Assembly: GCF_020037015.1 (NCBI RefSeq)
Contig: NZ_JAIQDE010000004.1
Coordinates: 310,001-374,000, forward strand
DNA: 64,000 nt
Direction: 5' to 3'
From: Corallococcus sp. AS-1-6
GTDB lineage: Bacteria > Myxococcota > Myxococcia > Myxococcales > Myxococcaceae
Made by a program: the position numbers and the translations under genes. Of this stretch, positions 11,210-21,646 are shown one piece after another. A model generated the notes under the pieces. That model ran no database searches. It had not been told where the DNA came from and saw nothing but the letters and a program-made list of their open reading frames with translations. The stretch's first letter is position 1. Each line of letters starts with the position of its first letter.

Positions 11210-12121
11210 TCACGGGCCGCTGATGGCCTTGGCGTCCACGCGGTTCCGGCCCGCGTGCTTGGCCCGGTAGAGGTACTTGTCCGCAGCGGAGATGAGGTCC
11301 TCCGGCTGGGAGAAGTCCGAGTCCAGCAGCGTCGCCACGCCCAGGCTGATGGTCACCTTGATGGGCGTGCCACTGAAGATGAAGTCCGCGCGGTCCACCG
11401 CCACGCGGCAGCGCTCCGCGCACGCCAGGGCCGCGTCCTCCGCGGACTCGCGCAGCATCAGCGCGAACTCCTCGCCGCCGTAGCGCGCGAGCAGATCCTC
11501 GGTGCGCACCGTGTCCGCCACCCGCTGCGCGATGCGCGTCAGCACGAAGTCTCCGGCCGGGTGGCCGTACACGTCGTTGATGCGCTTGAAGTGGTCCACG
11601 TCGAAGAGCACCAGCGACAGCGGCACGCGGTGGCGCAGGCAGTACGCGAACTCCTTGCGCACCGTCTCCATGAAGTACTTCTTGTTGTAGACGCGGGTGA
11701 GGCCGTCGCGCGTGGCGGACTCGTAGATGCTGCGCTGGTACTGCTCCTCCAGCGCGTCCTGGATGCTGAACTTCAGCACCGTGTTGGAGCCGATCTGGAT
11801 CTTGTCGCCGTCGTACAGCGGCGCCGCGCTCACCTTCAGGCCGTTCAGGTACGTGCCGTTGGTGCTGCCCAGGTCCACGAGCTGGAAGCGGCCGTCGCCA
11901 ATGGCGACCACCTTCGCGTGCTTGCGGGAGATGCCGTCGTCCTCGACCTGGAACTGGGCCTCCGAGCTGCGGCCCAGCACCACCTCCGAGCGGTCCAGCT
12001 TGAACATCCGCCCGATGCCGGCGGCGGACTTGGCGCTGATGACGATCAGATACGCGCTCTGCTGCTGGGCACTGCCCAGCAGGTCCGAAATCGAATGGAC
12101 GGAAGTTTTCTCCTCGGACAT
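11210..12121 (-). CDS. FHA-GGDEF diguanylate cyclase
   Basis: A 303-residue soluble protein. Residues about 25-120 form an FHA domain (LGRSSEAQF, ISRKHAKV, DLGSTNGTYLNG) that should bind phosphothreonine peptides. Residues 135-300 form a GGDEF domain with an intact GGEEF active site (215-219) and an RTED inhibitory I-site (206-209) five residues before it, so c-di-GMP synthesis with product inhibition is expected. The pairing suggests a cyclase controlled by a Ser/Thr kinase, a common myxobacterial design. The ATG at 12121 has GGGAGG upstream. It is convergent with the HEAT-repeat gene and separated by a hairpin. Confidence 0.94.
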   Translation of the reverse strand: MSEEKTSVHSISDLLGSAQQQSAYLIVISAKSAAGIGRMFKLDRSEVVLGRSSEAQFQVEDDGISRKHAKVVAIGDGRFQLVDLGSTNGTYLNGLKVSAAPLYDGDKIQIGSNTVLKFSIQDALEEQYQRSIYESATRDGLTRVYNKKYFMETVRKEFAYCLRHRVPLSLVLFDVDHFKRINDVYGHPAGDFVLTRIAQRVADTVRTEDLLARYGGEEFALMLRESAEDAALACAERCRVAVDRADFIFSGTPIKVTISLGVATLLDSDFSQPEDLISAADKYLYRAKHAGRNRVDAKAISGP

Positions 12122-12192
12122 CGCGCCTCCCATCTTACGGGCCGCCTTTTCACGGCGGCAAGCACACCCACGCTCCTTTCACGCACCCGGTG

Positions 12193-13254
12193 TCAGCCGA
12201 CCCGCCCCACCCGCGCCGGCCGGCGCCTGGGTTTCTCCGGTGGCGGAACTGTCGGCCGCCCGACGGACAGCTCGCCGGCCACGGGCGTCCGGAGGAAGCG
12301 GGCGAGGGCCTCGCCCCCCCGGGGATGCTCCGCCAGCCCCTGCATCAGCTTCACCAGCGCCGCGGATGGGGTCATGTCCGCGCCCCCCACGGCCCCCTCC
12401 GCCAGTGCCTTGGCCCCGGACTCATAGAGCGTGAGGTCCACCCCGTTGCGGTACGACTGGCTCACCACCAGCACCGGGACGCCCCGCTCCCGCGCCTGGA
12501 CGAAGAGCGGCAGCAGCGAGCGGCCCAGCTCCGGCGCGATGGGCACGTTGCCCGCCCCGTACGCCTCCAACACCAGCCCCTTCACGTGCGGCAGGAGCTG
12601 CAGGGGCAGGGCCGGGTCCAGCCCGGGGTACACCTTCAGGAGGAAGACGCGCGGATCCAGCCGGTCGTGGAGCCGGAAGGGGCCCCGGGACACGAGGCCC
12701 TTCTCGAAGGTGGCGTCCACGCCCAGCGTGCCCAGCACCGGGAAGTTGGGGCTCTCGAAGGCGTCGTACTCCGCCACCTTCACCTTTCGCGTGCGGTTGC
12801 CCCGGTACAGGTGCGAGTCGAAGCAGATGGTCACCTCGCGCGGACCCTGGAGCGCGGAGAGCACCGCGTCGATGAGGTTCAGCCGCGCGTCCGAGCGGAT
12901 CTCCCCCAGCGGCCGCTGCGAGCCCGTCAGCACCACCGGGCAGGGCGGATTGCGCAACATGAACGACAGCGCACTCGCCGTGAAGGCGAGCGTGTCCGTT
13001 CCATGGGTCACCACCGCCCCGTCGAAGTCCGGCAGTCGACGGTGGAGGTGGGCGGCCATCCGGCTCCAGAGCTCCGGCTGCATCTCCGAGCTGTCCAGGT
13101 TGGAGAACAGCTCGAGTTCGATGTCGGCCAGTTGGAACAGCTCCGGGGCTCGCTTGCGGAGCGTCTGGAAGAAGGCCGCGGGACGCAGGGCGGAAGGCCG
13201 GCCACCGGCCATTCCGAGCGTGCCTCCCGTGTGCAGCAGCAGGACTCTGGGCAT
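12193..13254 (-). CDS. ansA: L-asparaginase (cytoplasmic type)
   Basis: Hydrolyses asparagine to aspartate and ammonia. Both catalytic threonine motifs are present: HTGGT near residue 9 and THGTDT with T86-D87. The LTGSQRPL and RSDARLNL motifs also fit. There is no signal peptide, so it is more like the type I cytoplasmic enzyme; the Arg/Pro-rich C-terminal tail is an extra. Start ATG 13254 puts the first catalytic motif at the usual distance. It diverges from the DsbA-like lipoprotein gene, with only 70 bases between starts. Assignment to type I rather than a glutaminase-asparaginase is by similarity only. Confidence 0.9.
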   Translation of the reverse strand: MPRVLLLHTGGTLGMAGGRPSALRPAAFFQTLRKRAPELFQLADIELELFSNLDSSEMQPELWSRMAAHLHRRLPDFDGAVVTHGTDTLAFTASALSFMLRNPPCPVVLTGSQRPLGEIRSDARLNLIDAVLSALQGPREVTICFDSHLYRGNRTRKVKVAEYDAFESPNFPVLGTLGVDATFEKGLVSRGPFRLHDRLDPRVFLLKVYPGLDPALPLQLLPHVKGLVLEAYGAGNVPIAPELGRSLLPLFVQARERGVPVLVVSQSYRNGVDLTLYESGAKALAEGAVGGADMTPSAALVKLMQGLAEHPRGGEALARFLRTPVAGELSVGRPTVPPPEKPRRRPARVGRVG

Positions 13255-13324
13255 GGGCGAGGGGCCGTCTGCCAAAGGCCGCCTTGCTTTACAAGCCCGG
13301 CGCGCGTGGCTAAACCCCGGGGCC

Positions 13325-14317
13325 GTGCTCCTCCCTCGATGGAAGCGTGTTGCTCCCGTGCTGGCCGCGGCGACCCTGATGGGCGCCGGCTGCGCCAAGA
13401 GCGCGGAAGTCCCGGCCACCCCCAAGGCCCCGGCGGCCGCCGCTCCGGCCCCGGCCCCCGCCGCCGCTCCGGCCGCGAGCCCCGCCGCGGAGGCGCCTTC
13501 GTCGGATCCGGCCCAGGTGCTGACGGGCATCCCCGGCATGGACTTCTCCGCGCTGCCGCCCGCGGCCAAGCGCGAGCTGGCCACGGTGTTCAGCGACGAG
13601 TTCTGCTACTGCGGCTGCCCCCACTCGCTGGGCGCGTGCCTCAAGCAGCACACGCCCTGCAAGCACGCGAAGCGGATGGCGCGGCTGTCCGCCCGGATGG
13701 TGGCGGAGGGCGGGCCCGCGAGCGAGGTCATCGTCACGCTGTCCAAGTACTACGCGTCCTTCCGCGAGCCGCGCGTGCAGCTCCAGGTGGATCCGCGCAT
13801 GTGCCAGGGGGACGCCAACGCGCCCGTGACGGTGGCGGAGTTCTCCGACTTCGAGTGCCCCTTCTGCGGCAAGGCGCGGCCCATCCTGGAGGGCTTCGCG
13901 AAGAAGCACCCCAGCGAGGTGCGCTTCTGCTACCTGCCGTTCCCGCTCTCCATGCACCCCAATGCCGTCCCCGCCGCGCAGGCGGTGCTGTGGGCGCGCG
14001 ACCAGGGCAAGTTCTGGCAGATGCACGACGCGCTCTTCGGCCAGCAGAACAACCTCAAGCCGGAGGCGCTGCCCGCGCTGGCGAAGTCGGTGGGGCTGGA
14101 CGGGGACAAGCTGGCCGCCGTGCTGAGGACGGAGCAGTACAAGGACGAGATTGAACGCTTCCGCGCGCAGGGGCGCATGGCGGCCATCAACAGCACCCCG
14201 TCCGTGTTCTTCAATGGACGCGCCTACGAGCTGGGCTTCCAGGAAGGGCAGTTGGAGCACAGCATGGAGGACGAGGTGGAGTGGCGCGCGAACAACAACG
14301 CGTGGGCCGCTGACTGA
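13325..14317 (+). CDS. DsbA-like thioredoxin-fold lipoprotein
   Basis: A 330-residue envelope protein. The GTG start gives a lipoprotein signal with Cys23 after MGAG, then an Ala/Pro linker. A domain of about 100 residues with a Cys cluster follows (CYCGCPHSLGACL, then C-x6-C), then a DsbA/DsbG-like thioredoxin domain with active site C178-P-F-C181 and a cis-proline region (INSTPSVFFNG). The first Cys-rich part resembles the N-terminal module found in other delta-proteobacterial thioredoxin lipoproteins. It probably handles disulfides or supplies electrons in the periplasm. It is followed after 7 bases by the DUF4388 gene. Confidence 0.9.
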   Translation: MLLPRWKRVAPVLAAATLMGAGCAKSAEVPATPKAPAAAAPAPAPAAAPAASPAAEAPSSDPAQVLTGIPGMDFSALPPAAKRELATVFSDEFCYCGCPHSLGACLKQHTPCKHAKRMARLSARMVAEGGPASEVIVTLSKYYASFREPRVQLQVDPRMCQGDANAPVTVAEFSDFECPFCGKARPILEGFAKKHPSEVRFCYLPFPLSMHPNAVPAAQAVLWARDQGKFWQMHDALFGQQNNLKPEALPALAKSVGLDGDKLAAVLRTEQYKDEIERFRAQGRMAAINSTPSVFFNGRAYELGFQEGQLEHSMEDEVEWRANNNAWAAD

Positions 14318-14324
14318 CGCTTTG

Positions 14325-15644
14325 ATGAACCCACGCTTCCGCATCGATGGCGCCGCGCAGTTGGTCCCCGAGGACCGCACCGGCATCCCCGCGCTCGCGG
14401 GACGCTCGGGGACGTACGCGCTGATGCCCACCGCGCCCGACCTGCTGGTGTTCTCCCGCACGCCGCCGGAGGGCGGCTCCATCCCCACGCCGCGCGTGGT
14501 GCTTTCGGGGGACGCGGGCGGGTTCCCGCTGTCGGACCTCATCGCGTTCCTCAGCCAGTCGCGCTGGAGCGGCGTCATCCGCGTGCACACGCCGGGCGGC
14601 GAGCGGTCGCTCACGCTGCGCGAGGGCGAGGTGCGCGGCGCTACCTCCGAGGAGCCCGCGGACCGCCTGGGCGAGGTGCTGGTGCGGCTGGGCTACGCGG
14701 ACCGCGCGCAGGTGGAGGCGGTGCTGCGCGAGCAGTCGGCGTCCAAGCTGGGCCGGGCGCTGGTGGAGAAGGGCGTGCTGCAGGCGCACGACCTCTTCAA
14801 GTGCGTCACGCACCAGGTGAGTGAGATCTTCCACGCCATCGTGCTGTGCCGCGAGGGGTCGTTCTTCCTCATCGACCAGCCGCTGGACGAGAAGACGGGC
14901 CACTCGCTCCAGCTATCCACGCAGAGCCTGCTGATGGACAGCATCCGGAAGATCGACGAGATGGCGCACTTCCGGAAGCGCATCCCCCACGGCCGCATGT
15001 ACGTGGCGCGCAAGCGCCCGTCCGACGGCAAGCTGGAGGAGGACGAGGACCGCGTGCTGGCGATGCTGGACGGGCGGCGCACGGTGCTGGAGCTGGGGCA
15101 CGCGGCGCGGCTGTCCGAGTTCGACGTCACCAAGGTCGTCTTCCGCCTGCTGGAGGGCGGCTTCGCGGGGCTGACGGACAAGCCCGCGGGGGCGCCCGCC
15201 TCGGCCGTGGCGCAGGAGAAGACGGCGGCGCCGCGCGTGCGTCCGCCGGTGCGCGCGCCGGCTCCGGTGGATGCCCGGCCGGTGGCGCGCGTCTTCAACT
15301 TCATCTTCCGGGAGATCCGCGACGAGGTGGCCCGCTCCGGCATGGACCGCGAGTTCATCGCGGCGGCCAACGCGGCGCTGTCCAACCAGGCGCTGTCGTC
15401 GTCTCCGGTGCTGGAGGGGCTGGCGTTCGCGGCGGATGGGAGCCTGCCGGAGGGCCGGCTGATGGAGGCCTTCGACAAGCACCGCGCCCAGTTGGGCAGC
15501 GAGCCGCTGGCCTCGTTCCGTCAGGCGCTGAGCGACGTGATGTTCTTCCTGCTGTTCCAGGCGGGGGAGCTCTTGGAGTCGCGCGCGGACGAGGACCTGG
15601 CCCGCCGGGTGAAGGAACTCCTGGCCACGCTCGAGGCACCGTGA
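14325..15644 (+). CDS. DUF4388 (PATAN-like) regulatory protein
   Basis: A 439-residue cytoplasmic protein. Residues about 65-170 match the DUF4388 domain (FPLSDLIAFLSQSRWSGVIR, then LREGEVRGA and LGEVLVRLGYA), a module common in Myxococcales and associated with signalling proteins. The middle has a second segment similar to winged-helix-like domains of this family (EDRVLAMLDGRRTVLEL). The C-terminal 150 residues are helical and unassigned. Its stop overlaps the GTG start of truD (GTGA), so the two are probably translationally coupled, although no functional link is evident. Confidence 0.85.
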   Translation: MNPRFRIDGAAQLVPEDRTGIPALAGRSGTYALMPTAPDLLVFSRTPPEGGSIPTPRVVLSGDAGGFPLSDLIAFLSQSRWSGVIRVHTPGGERSLTLREGEVRGATSEEPADRLGEVLVRLGYADRAQVEAVLREQSASKLGRALVEKGVLQAHDLFKCVTHQVSEIFHAIVLCREGSFFLIDQPLDEKTGHSLQLSTQSLLMDSIRKIDEMAHFRKRIPHGRMYVARKRPSDGKLEEDEDRVLAMLDGRRTVLELGHAARLSEFDVTKVVFRLLEGGFAGLTDKPAGAPASAVAQEKTAAPRVRPPVRAPAPVDARPVARVFNFIFREIRDEVARSGMDREFIAAANAALSNQALSSSPVLEGLAFAADGSLPEGRLMEAFDKHRAQLGSEPLASFRQALSDVMFFLLFQAGELLESRADEDLARRVKELLATLEAP

Positions 15645-16663
15645 CGGACACCGGCTTTCCGAGGCTGACCGCGGGCGTGCCCGGGTGCGGCGGCGCGTTC
15701 AAGCTCTCCCCCGAGGACTTCGAGGTGGAGGAGCTGCCGGCGTACCTGCCCTCCGGCGAGGGCACGCACCTGTACCTCTGGGTGGAGAAGCGCGGCCGGG
15801 ACACGCGCGAGGTGGTGCGCGCGCTGGCGACCGCGCTGGGCGTGCGCGAGGACGACATCGGCGCCGCCGGCATGAAGGACCGGCAGGCGGTGACGCGGCA
15901 GTGGCTGTCCGTGCCCGCGAACGCGGAAGCGCGCGTGCCGGAGTTCGCGCTGGACGGGGTGCGCGTGCTGGAGGCGAAGCGGCACGGCAACAAGCTGCGC
16001 ACCGGGCACCTGAAGGGAAACCGCTTCCGGCTGCGGCTGCGCGGCGTGAAGGACCTGGGCGCGGCGCGGGAGTCCTTCTCCCGGCTGGCCGCTGAAGGCG
16101 TGCCCAACTACTTCGGGGAGCAGCGCTTCGGGCGGGCCGGGGACAACGCGGACCTGGGCCGGATGCTCATCCTGGGGCAGCGGCTGCCGAAGCGGCCGGA
16201 CCGCTTCCAGCGCAAGCTGTACCTGTCCGCCTTCCAGTCGCGCCTCTTCAACCAGGCGCTGGCCGCGCGGCTCACCGCGGGCACCTTCGCCACGGCGCTC
16301 CTGGGCGACGTGCTGCGCAAGGAGGAGACGGGCGGCCTCTTCGTGTGCGAGGCGCCGGACGTGGACGGTCCGCGCGTCGCCGCGTTCGAGGTGAGCCCCG
16401 CCGGGCCGATGTTCGGCCCGAAGATGACCGCCTCCAAGGGTGAGGTCGCGGAGTTCGAGGCGCGGCTGCTCGCGGACGCGGGCGTCACGCTGGGGGACTT
16501 CCAGCGGGGCGGCGACGAGACGGAGGGCACGCGCCGTCCGTACCGCGTGCGGCTGGGCGCGGCGGAGCTCACGGCGGACGGCGAGGACGCGCTGCTCACG
16601 TTCGAGCTGCCGCGCGGCGCCTACGCCACCGAAGTGCTGCACGAACTGCTCAAGGACGGCTGA
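15641..16663 (+). CDS. truD: tRNA pseudouridine(13) synthase TruD
   Basis: Converts U13 of tRNA-Glu and similar tRNAs to pseudouridine. The 340-residue protein has the family catalytic motif GMKDRQAVTRQ with Asp80, HGNKLRTGHLKGNRF, and the NYFGEQRFG motif, plus the inserted TRUD domain in the second half. The GTG start overlaps the stop of the preceding gene. Its 3' end faces the OmpA-family gene, with two strong hairpins between. Confidence 0.96.
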   Translation: MTDTGFPRLTAGVPGCGGAFKLSPEDFEVEELPAYLPSGEGTHLYLWVEKRGRDTREVVRALATALGVREDDIGAAGMKDRQAVTRQWLSVPANAEARVPEFALDGVRVLEAKRHGNKLRTGHLKGNRFRLRLRGVKDLGAARESFSRLAAEGVPNYFGEQRFGRAGDNADLGRMLILGQRLPKRPDRFQRKLYLSAFQSRLFNQALAARLTAGTFATALLGDVLRKEETGGLFVCEAPDVDGPRVAAFEVSPAGPMFGPKMTASKGEVAEFEARLLADAGVTLGDFQRGGDETEGTRRPYRVRLGAAELTADGEDALLTFELPRGAYATEVLHELLKDG

Positions 16664-16760
16664 GGCCTCCGGCCCGCGCTGGCGCTGCCTCGCGGTTCGA
16701 CGCCTCGGAGGGGCGCGAAGGTCGTCAGGGCCTCGCGCTGCTTCGTGCCCGGAAACGACC

Positions 16761-16835
16761 GCGCCTCCCTGGGCGTGAGGCCCGGGGAGGCGCGTGGGGG
16801 AGCCGCTTGTCCCGCTCCGTCCTGGACGGAGCGGG
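16761..16835. terminator. Two tandem hairpins between convergent genes
   Basis: The first hairpin (16761-16793) pairs GCGCCTCCC plus GGGC with GCCC plus GGGAGGCGC around GTGAG. The second (16811-16835) is a perfect 11-bp stem, CCCGCTCCGTC with GACGGAGCGGG, around CTG. Neither has a good T-run. Their position between convergent truD and the OmpA-family gene suggests termination for both strands. Confidence 0.6.
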
Positions 16836-16848
16836 GTGGGGCGTCACG

Positions 16849-18279
<1,431 letters not shown>

Positions 18280-18296
18280 CGGAGAACGCTCGGGCG

Positions 18297-18614
18297 TCAC
18301 GGGTTCTGGGGGCGGCCCTGGGAGTCGCCGCTGTTGGCCGCGGACATGGCCTTCTCACGCGCCTCGTTGGCGAAGCGCGAGGCCTTCACGGCGAAGTCCA
18401 CGCCGGCCTGGTAGTCCGAATAGCCGACCTCCTCCCGCGCCTTCTGCAGGTAGAGGTTGGCGGCCGTCCACTCGTAGGGGGCTTCCTTCTCCGCCCCGGC
18501 GGTGCGCGCGGCCTGGATCTGCACCTCGGCGTCGAGGATGTTGGACGTGGACTTCACGGGGCCACATGCGGTCAGCACGCCCGCGAACGCCAACAGGAGC
18601 GACTGCTTCGTCAT
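18297..18614 (-). CDS. DUF4398-type lipoprotein
   Basis: A 105-residue lipoprotein (Cys17 after LTA) with a DUF4398-like helical domain (APYEWTAANLYLQKAREEVGY, then FAVKASRFANEAREKA). Such proteins often pair with OmpA-family proteins, and the next gene encodes one with a similar N-terminal helical part. The ATG at 18614 gives a normal signal peptide. It is the first gene of a two-gene operon with a recognisable upstream promoter. Confidence 0.88.
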   Translation of the reverse strand: MTKQSLLLAFAGVLTACGPVKSTSNILDAEVQIQAARTAGAEKEAPYEWTAANLYLQKAREEVGYSDYQAGVDFAVKASRFANEAREKAMSAANSGDSQGRPQNP

Positions 18615-18657
18615 CACGAGGGCCTCGGTCGACAGAGCGGAGACAGACTGGTCGACG

Positions 18658-18686
18658 GTCGTATCAATCGCCTCCGGGGGGGTCAA
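18658..18686 (-). promoter_or_regulatory. Candidate sigma-70 promoter for the DUF4398/OmpA operon
   Basis: On the minus strand TTGACC is followed by a 17-base spacer and TACGAC, 44 bases before the lipoprotein start. The -35 matches five of six consensus bases and the -10 three. Spacing is ideal. Confidence 0.45.
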
Positions 18687-18772
18687 GAATCGGGCGGTTG
18701 GCGTGGAGCAGGGGGCCGGGCGGAGGGGTGGACTTTGACGGCGGGTGCCGTGCTTGCCATCGTTCCGCACCT

Positions 18773-19756
18773 GTGCGTCCACCGTCCGTCCGTGCCCTGC
18801 TCGTCGTGCTGCTGTTGCCCCTGACCGCCCTCTCCGGACCGGGGGCCGCGTCCAAGAAGGCCCAGGGCCGCGCGGAGGCGGACATCGTGCTCAACCAGGT
18901 GGCCAACGGCGGCCCCGTGCCCGCCGCCACGTCGCGCCTGCGCTTCCTGCGCCAGGAGGCCTACGCGGCCGAGGAGATTGGCCCGCTGCTGCGCACCACG
19001 TACGAGGAGCGCACCCGCCGCAACCTGGCGGCGCTGCTGGCGTCGCTGGGCGCGCGCACGGGGGAGGCCACGCTGGTGAAGCTGGCGTCGGACGGCGACA
19101 GCACCGTGCGCATGTACGCGGCGCAGGGGCTGGCCCGGCTGGGCAGCCGCAACACCGCCGCCGTGCTGCCGCTGCTCCAGGACAAGAGCAGCGGCGTGCG
19201 CCGCGAGGCCGCGCGGGCCCTGGGGGCGTCCCGCAACCCGAAGATGGGCAAGCCGCTGATGGCCGCCGCGAAGGACGAGCAGGAGCTGGAGGTCCGCGCG
19301 GCGCTGCTGGAGGCCGCGGGCGCGACCGGCGACGCGAAGCAGAAGGCCGCGCTCAAGGCGTACCTGGACAGCGACTCGGAGAGCACGCGCTTCGCCGCGG
19401 CCCGGGGCCTGTGCCGGCTGGGCGCCCCGGAGGGCTTCGCCTTCGCGCAGAAGCTCCTGGGCCACACGGACAAGTTCGTGCGCCGCCAGGGGCTGGTGCT
19501 CTTCGAGGGCGTGCCGGCGAAGAAGGCCAGCCCCGTGCTGACGCCGCTCTTGAAGGACGCGGACCGCACCCTGGCCGCCACCGCCGCGCGCGTGCTGTAC
19601 CAGGGCGGCGATGCCGCGTCGCTGGACTGGCTGGTGCTCGCGTCGTGGAACGCCAAGGGCGAGGAGAAGCTCGTCTACGAGAAGGAGCTGGAGACGCTCC
19701 AGCTCGCGGACGACCGGCGCAAGGCCATCCTGCGCAAGGCCGGGGTGGCGCCGTGA
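18773..19756 (+). CDS. Exported HEAT-repeat protein
   Basis: A 327-residue protein with a signal peptide (RALLVVLLLPLTALSG) followed by HEAT-like repeats along its whole length. Examples are TVRMYAAQGLARLGS, GVRREAARALGAS and STRFAAARGLCRLG. It is similar in design to the larger HEAT protein at 9571, so the two may be paralogs. The GTG start is chosen for the signal peptide. The stop overlaps the GTG start of the DUF1460 gene, which suggests coupled expression and possibly a shared role at the cell wall. Confidence 0.87.
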   Translation: MRPPSVRALLVVLLLPLTALSGPGAASKKAQGRAEADIVLNQVANGGPVPAATSRLRFLRQEAYAAEEIGPLLRTTYEERTRRNLAALLASLGARTGEATLVKLASDGDSTVRMYAAQGLARLGSRNTAAVLPLLQDKSSGVRREAARALGASRNPKMGKPLMAAAKDEQELEVRAALLEAAGATGDAKQKAALKAYLDSDSESTRFAAARGLCRLGAPEGFAFAQKLLGHTDKFVRRQGLVLFEGVPAKKASPVLTPLLKDADRTLAATAARVLYQGGDAASLDWLVLASWNAKGEEKLVYEKELETLQLADDRRKAILRKAGVAP

Positions 19757-20736
19757 GCCCGTGGGGCGTCTGCGCGCTCGCGCTCCTGTCCCAGGCCCCC
19801 GCGAAGACCCCGGCCACGCCGGCCGTGCCCCCGGCGCGCGCGGTGCCCGCGTCGCTCACCTCGCCCGCGCATCCGGCGGCCCCGGTGGCTCCCCCCGTGC
19901 GGGAGAACGGCTGGAGCGCGCTCACGCCCGAGCAGCGCGCGGCCCTCATCGCCGACAAGGCCGACTCCCCGCTGGCGGAGCGCCTCCTGGGCATGAGCGA
20001 GAAGTTCCTCAACACGCCCTATGTCCTGTCGCCGCTGGGAGAAGGGCAGGGCGTGGACCCCGACCCCACCTTCCGCCTGGACGCGGTGGACTGCCTCACC
20101 TTCGTGGAGGAGACGCTGGCCCTGGGGCTGGCGCACGGCGAGCCGGAGGTGCCGGCGCTGCTGGAGCGGATCCGCTACGCGAGCACGCCCACCTACGAGG
20201 ACCGCAACCACCTGATGGAAGCGCAGTGGCTGCCCAACAACATCAAGAAGGGCCTGCTGGTGGACGTGACGCGCAGGTACGCGAAGGAGGACACCGTCTC
20301 CGTCACCAAGAAGCTCACCGCGCACACCTGGCAGTCGAAGTCGTCCATGGCGCTGCAACTGCCCCGCGAGCGCCAGCCCGTGGGCACCTTCACCCTGGAC
20401 ATGATTCCGCTGGACAAGGTGCTCGAGCACGCGCGCGGCGTGGCGTCCGGCACCATCCTCGTCGTGATGCGCGAGGACCTGCCGCTGAAGGCCACGCGCA
20501 TCACCCACCTGGGCTTCGTGGTGCAGAAGAAGAAGCGCACGTACCTGCGCCACGCGTCCAGGGGCGGCTACAACCGCGTGGTGGACGAGGACCTGGAGAC
20601 GTTCCTCGCCCGCAACGCGCGCTACGACAAGTGGAAGGTGACGGGCGTGAGCCTCTTCGAGGCCCGGCGTCCGCCCGCCACGCTCGCGTCCCAGCCCGCG
20701 CCCGCTCAAGGCAGCGCGGACGTGGGCTCACCCTGA
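19753..20736 (+). CDS. DUF1460 (NlpC/P60-like amidase fold) exported protein
   Basis: A 327-residue protein with an Ala/Pro-rich N-terminus and a weak signal sequence. Residues about 75-300 match DUF1460, a family with the papain-like fold used by cell-wall amidases and peptidases. The Cys motif is DAVDCLTFVEE, and RITHLGFVV supplies a likely His. The predicted action is on peptidoglycan peptides or related amides; substrate not shown. It overlaps the preceding HEAT-repeat gene by GTGA and nearly touches the convergent next gene (4 bases apart). Confidence 0.87.
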   Translation: MSPWGVCALALLSQAPAKTPATPAVPPARAVPASLTSPAHPAAPVAPPVRENGWSALTPEQRAALIADKADSPLAERLLGMSEKFLNTPYVLSPLGEGQGVDPDPTFRLDAVDCLTFVEETLALGLAHGEPEVPALLERIRYASTPTYEDRNHLMEAQWLPNNIKKGLLVDVTRRYAKEDTVSVTKKLTAHTWQSKSSMALQLPRERQPVGTFTLDMIPLDKVLEHARGVASGTILVVMREDLPLKATRITHLGFVVQKKKRTYLRHASRGGYNRVVDEDLETFLARNARYDKWKVTGVSLFEARRPPATLASQPAPAQGSADVGSP

Positions 20737-20740
20737 GGCG

Positions 20741-21205
20741 CTAGTACGCGGGAGGCGCGCTGGTGTCGGCCGGGGCCTGGCGCGCCCGCTCGTCCTCCAG
20801 CTCCTCTTCCTCCGCCGCGCGGCCGGCCTCGTCCGCGTAGGCGCGCGCCTGGATCTTCTCCTCCTCCAGGAGCCGGGCGGCGCGGACCTGCTCGGTGTCC
20901 GGCACCAGCAGCTCCCACCAGGGCAGCAGGTTGCCCGTGGTCAGCTCGTCCACCACGCCCGAGCGGCCGGGGCGCACGATGAGCGGGATGCGGTGCTCGT
21001 CCAGCACGTCCACGAAGACCTGGGCCGTCACGGGGTCGTCCGCGATGCCCGCCCTCACGAAGCGGCGTTGATCCAGCTCATGGGGCAGGGGCAGCCCCCG
21101 CTCGTGCATCTCCTCCGCGGAGACGAGCGGCGGGTGGTTGGGGCAATCCGTGCAGTCCACGACACTGTCCTGATACTCCGAGCCACACCGTGCGCAGTAC
21201 CTCAT
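20741..21205 (-). CDS. Zinc-ribbon protein, DUF2007-like
   Basis: A 154-residue soluble protein. It opens with a zinc ribbon (C4, C7 and then C18, C21 in MRYCARCGSEYQDSVVDCTDC). The middle, residues 55-110, resembles DUF2007-type putative signal-transducing domains (VTAQVFVDVLDEHRIPLIV, LPWWELLVPDTEQVRAARLL). The C-terminal 40 residues are a charged helix. Function unknown. No partner gene is evident; it is convergent with the DUF1460 gene. Confidence 0.85.
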   Translation of the reverse strand: MRYCARCGSEYQDSVVDCTDCPNHPPLVSAEEMHERGLPLPHELDQRRFVRAGIADDPVTAQVFVDVLDEHRIPLIVRPGRSGVVDELTTGNLLPWWELLVPDTEQVRAARLLEEEKIQARAYADEAGRAAEEEELEDERARQAPADTSAPPAY

Positions 21206-21283
21206 GAAGCCCTCCTGGGCGATGGCTGGAATGTTAGGAACGGCTCGCGCGGATGGCAGGCGGTGCCCCGCGCGAATTTCCCG

Positions 21284-21646
21284 TCAGTGCCGCGCGGCGT
21301 CCCCCAGCTCGCCCACCATGCGGCTCAGGCGCTCCACGTCGATGGGCTTGCGCAACACGGCATCGCAGTAGTCCGCGCCCTCCACCTGTGCGTAGCCGGA
21401 GACCAGGACGACGCGGGCCCTGGGCTCGCGCTCCTTCACCTGCTGCGCCAGCTCCGTGCCGTTCATTCCGGGCAGGGATTCATCCGTCACGACGACGTCG
21501 GGGTGCGTGGCCTCGAACGCCTTCAGGCCCGCCACGCCGTCCGACGCGGTGGTGACCTCGAAGTCGTCCTCCAGGAGCTCCGCCAGGAGCTCGCGGCTGT
21601 CCCCGTCGTCCTCCACCAGCAGCACCTTGATTCGCTCGCCATCCAT
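21284..21646 (-). CDS. Single-domain response regulator
   Basis: A 120-residue CheY-like receiver with acidic pocket (VEDDGDS), phosphoacceptor Asp in VVVTDESLPGMNG, and conserved Lys in LRKPID. No output domain is present, so it probably works through protein contact or phosphotransfer. The partner kinase is not adjacent. The ATG at 21646 is chosen because the residues before it lack family similarity. Confidence 0.93.
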   Translation of the reverse strand: MDGERIKVLLVEDDGDSRELLAELLEDDFEVTTASDGVAGLKAFEATHPDVVVTDESLPGMNGTELAQQVKEREPRARVVLVSGYAQVEGADYCDAVLRKPIDVERLSRMVGELGDAARH

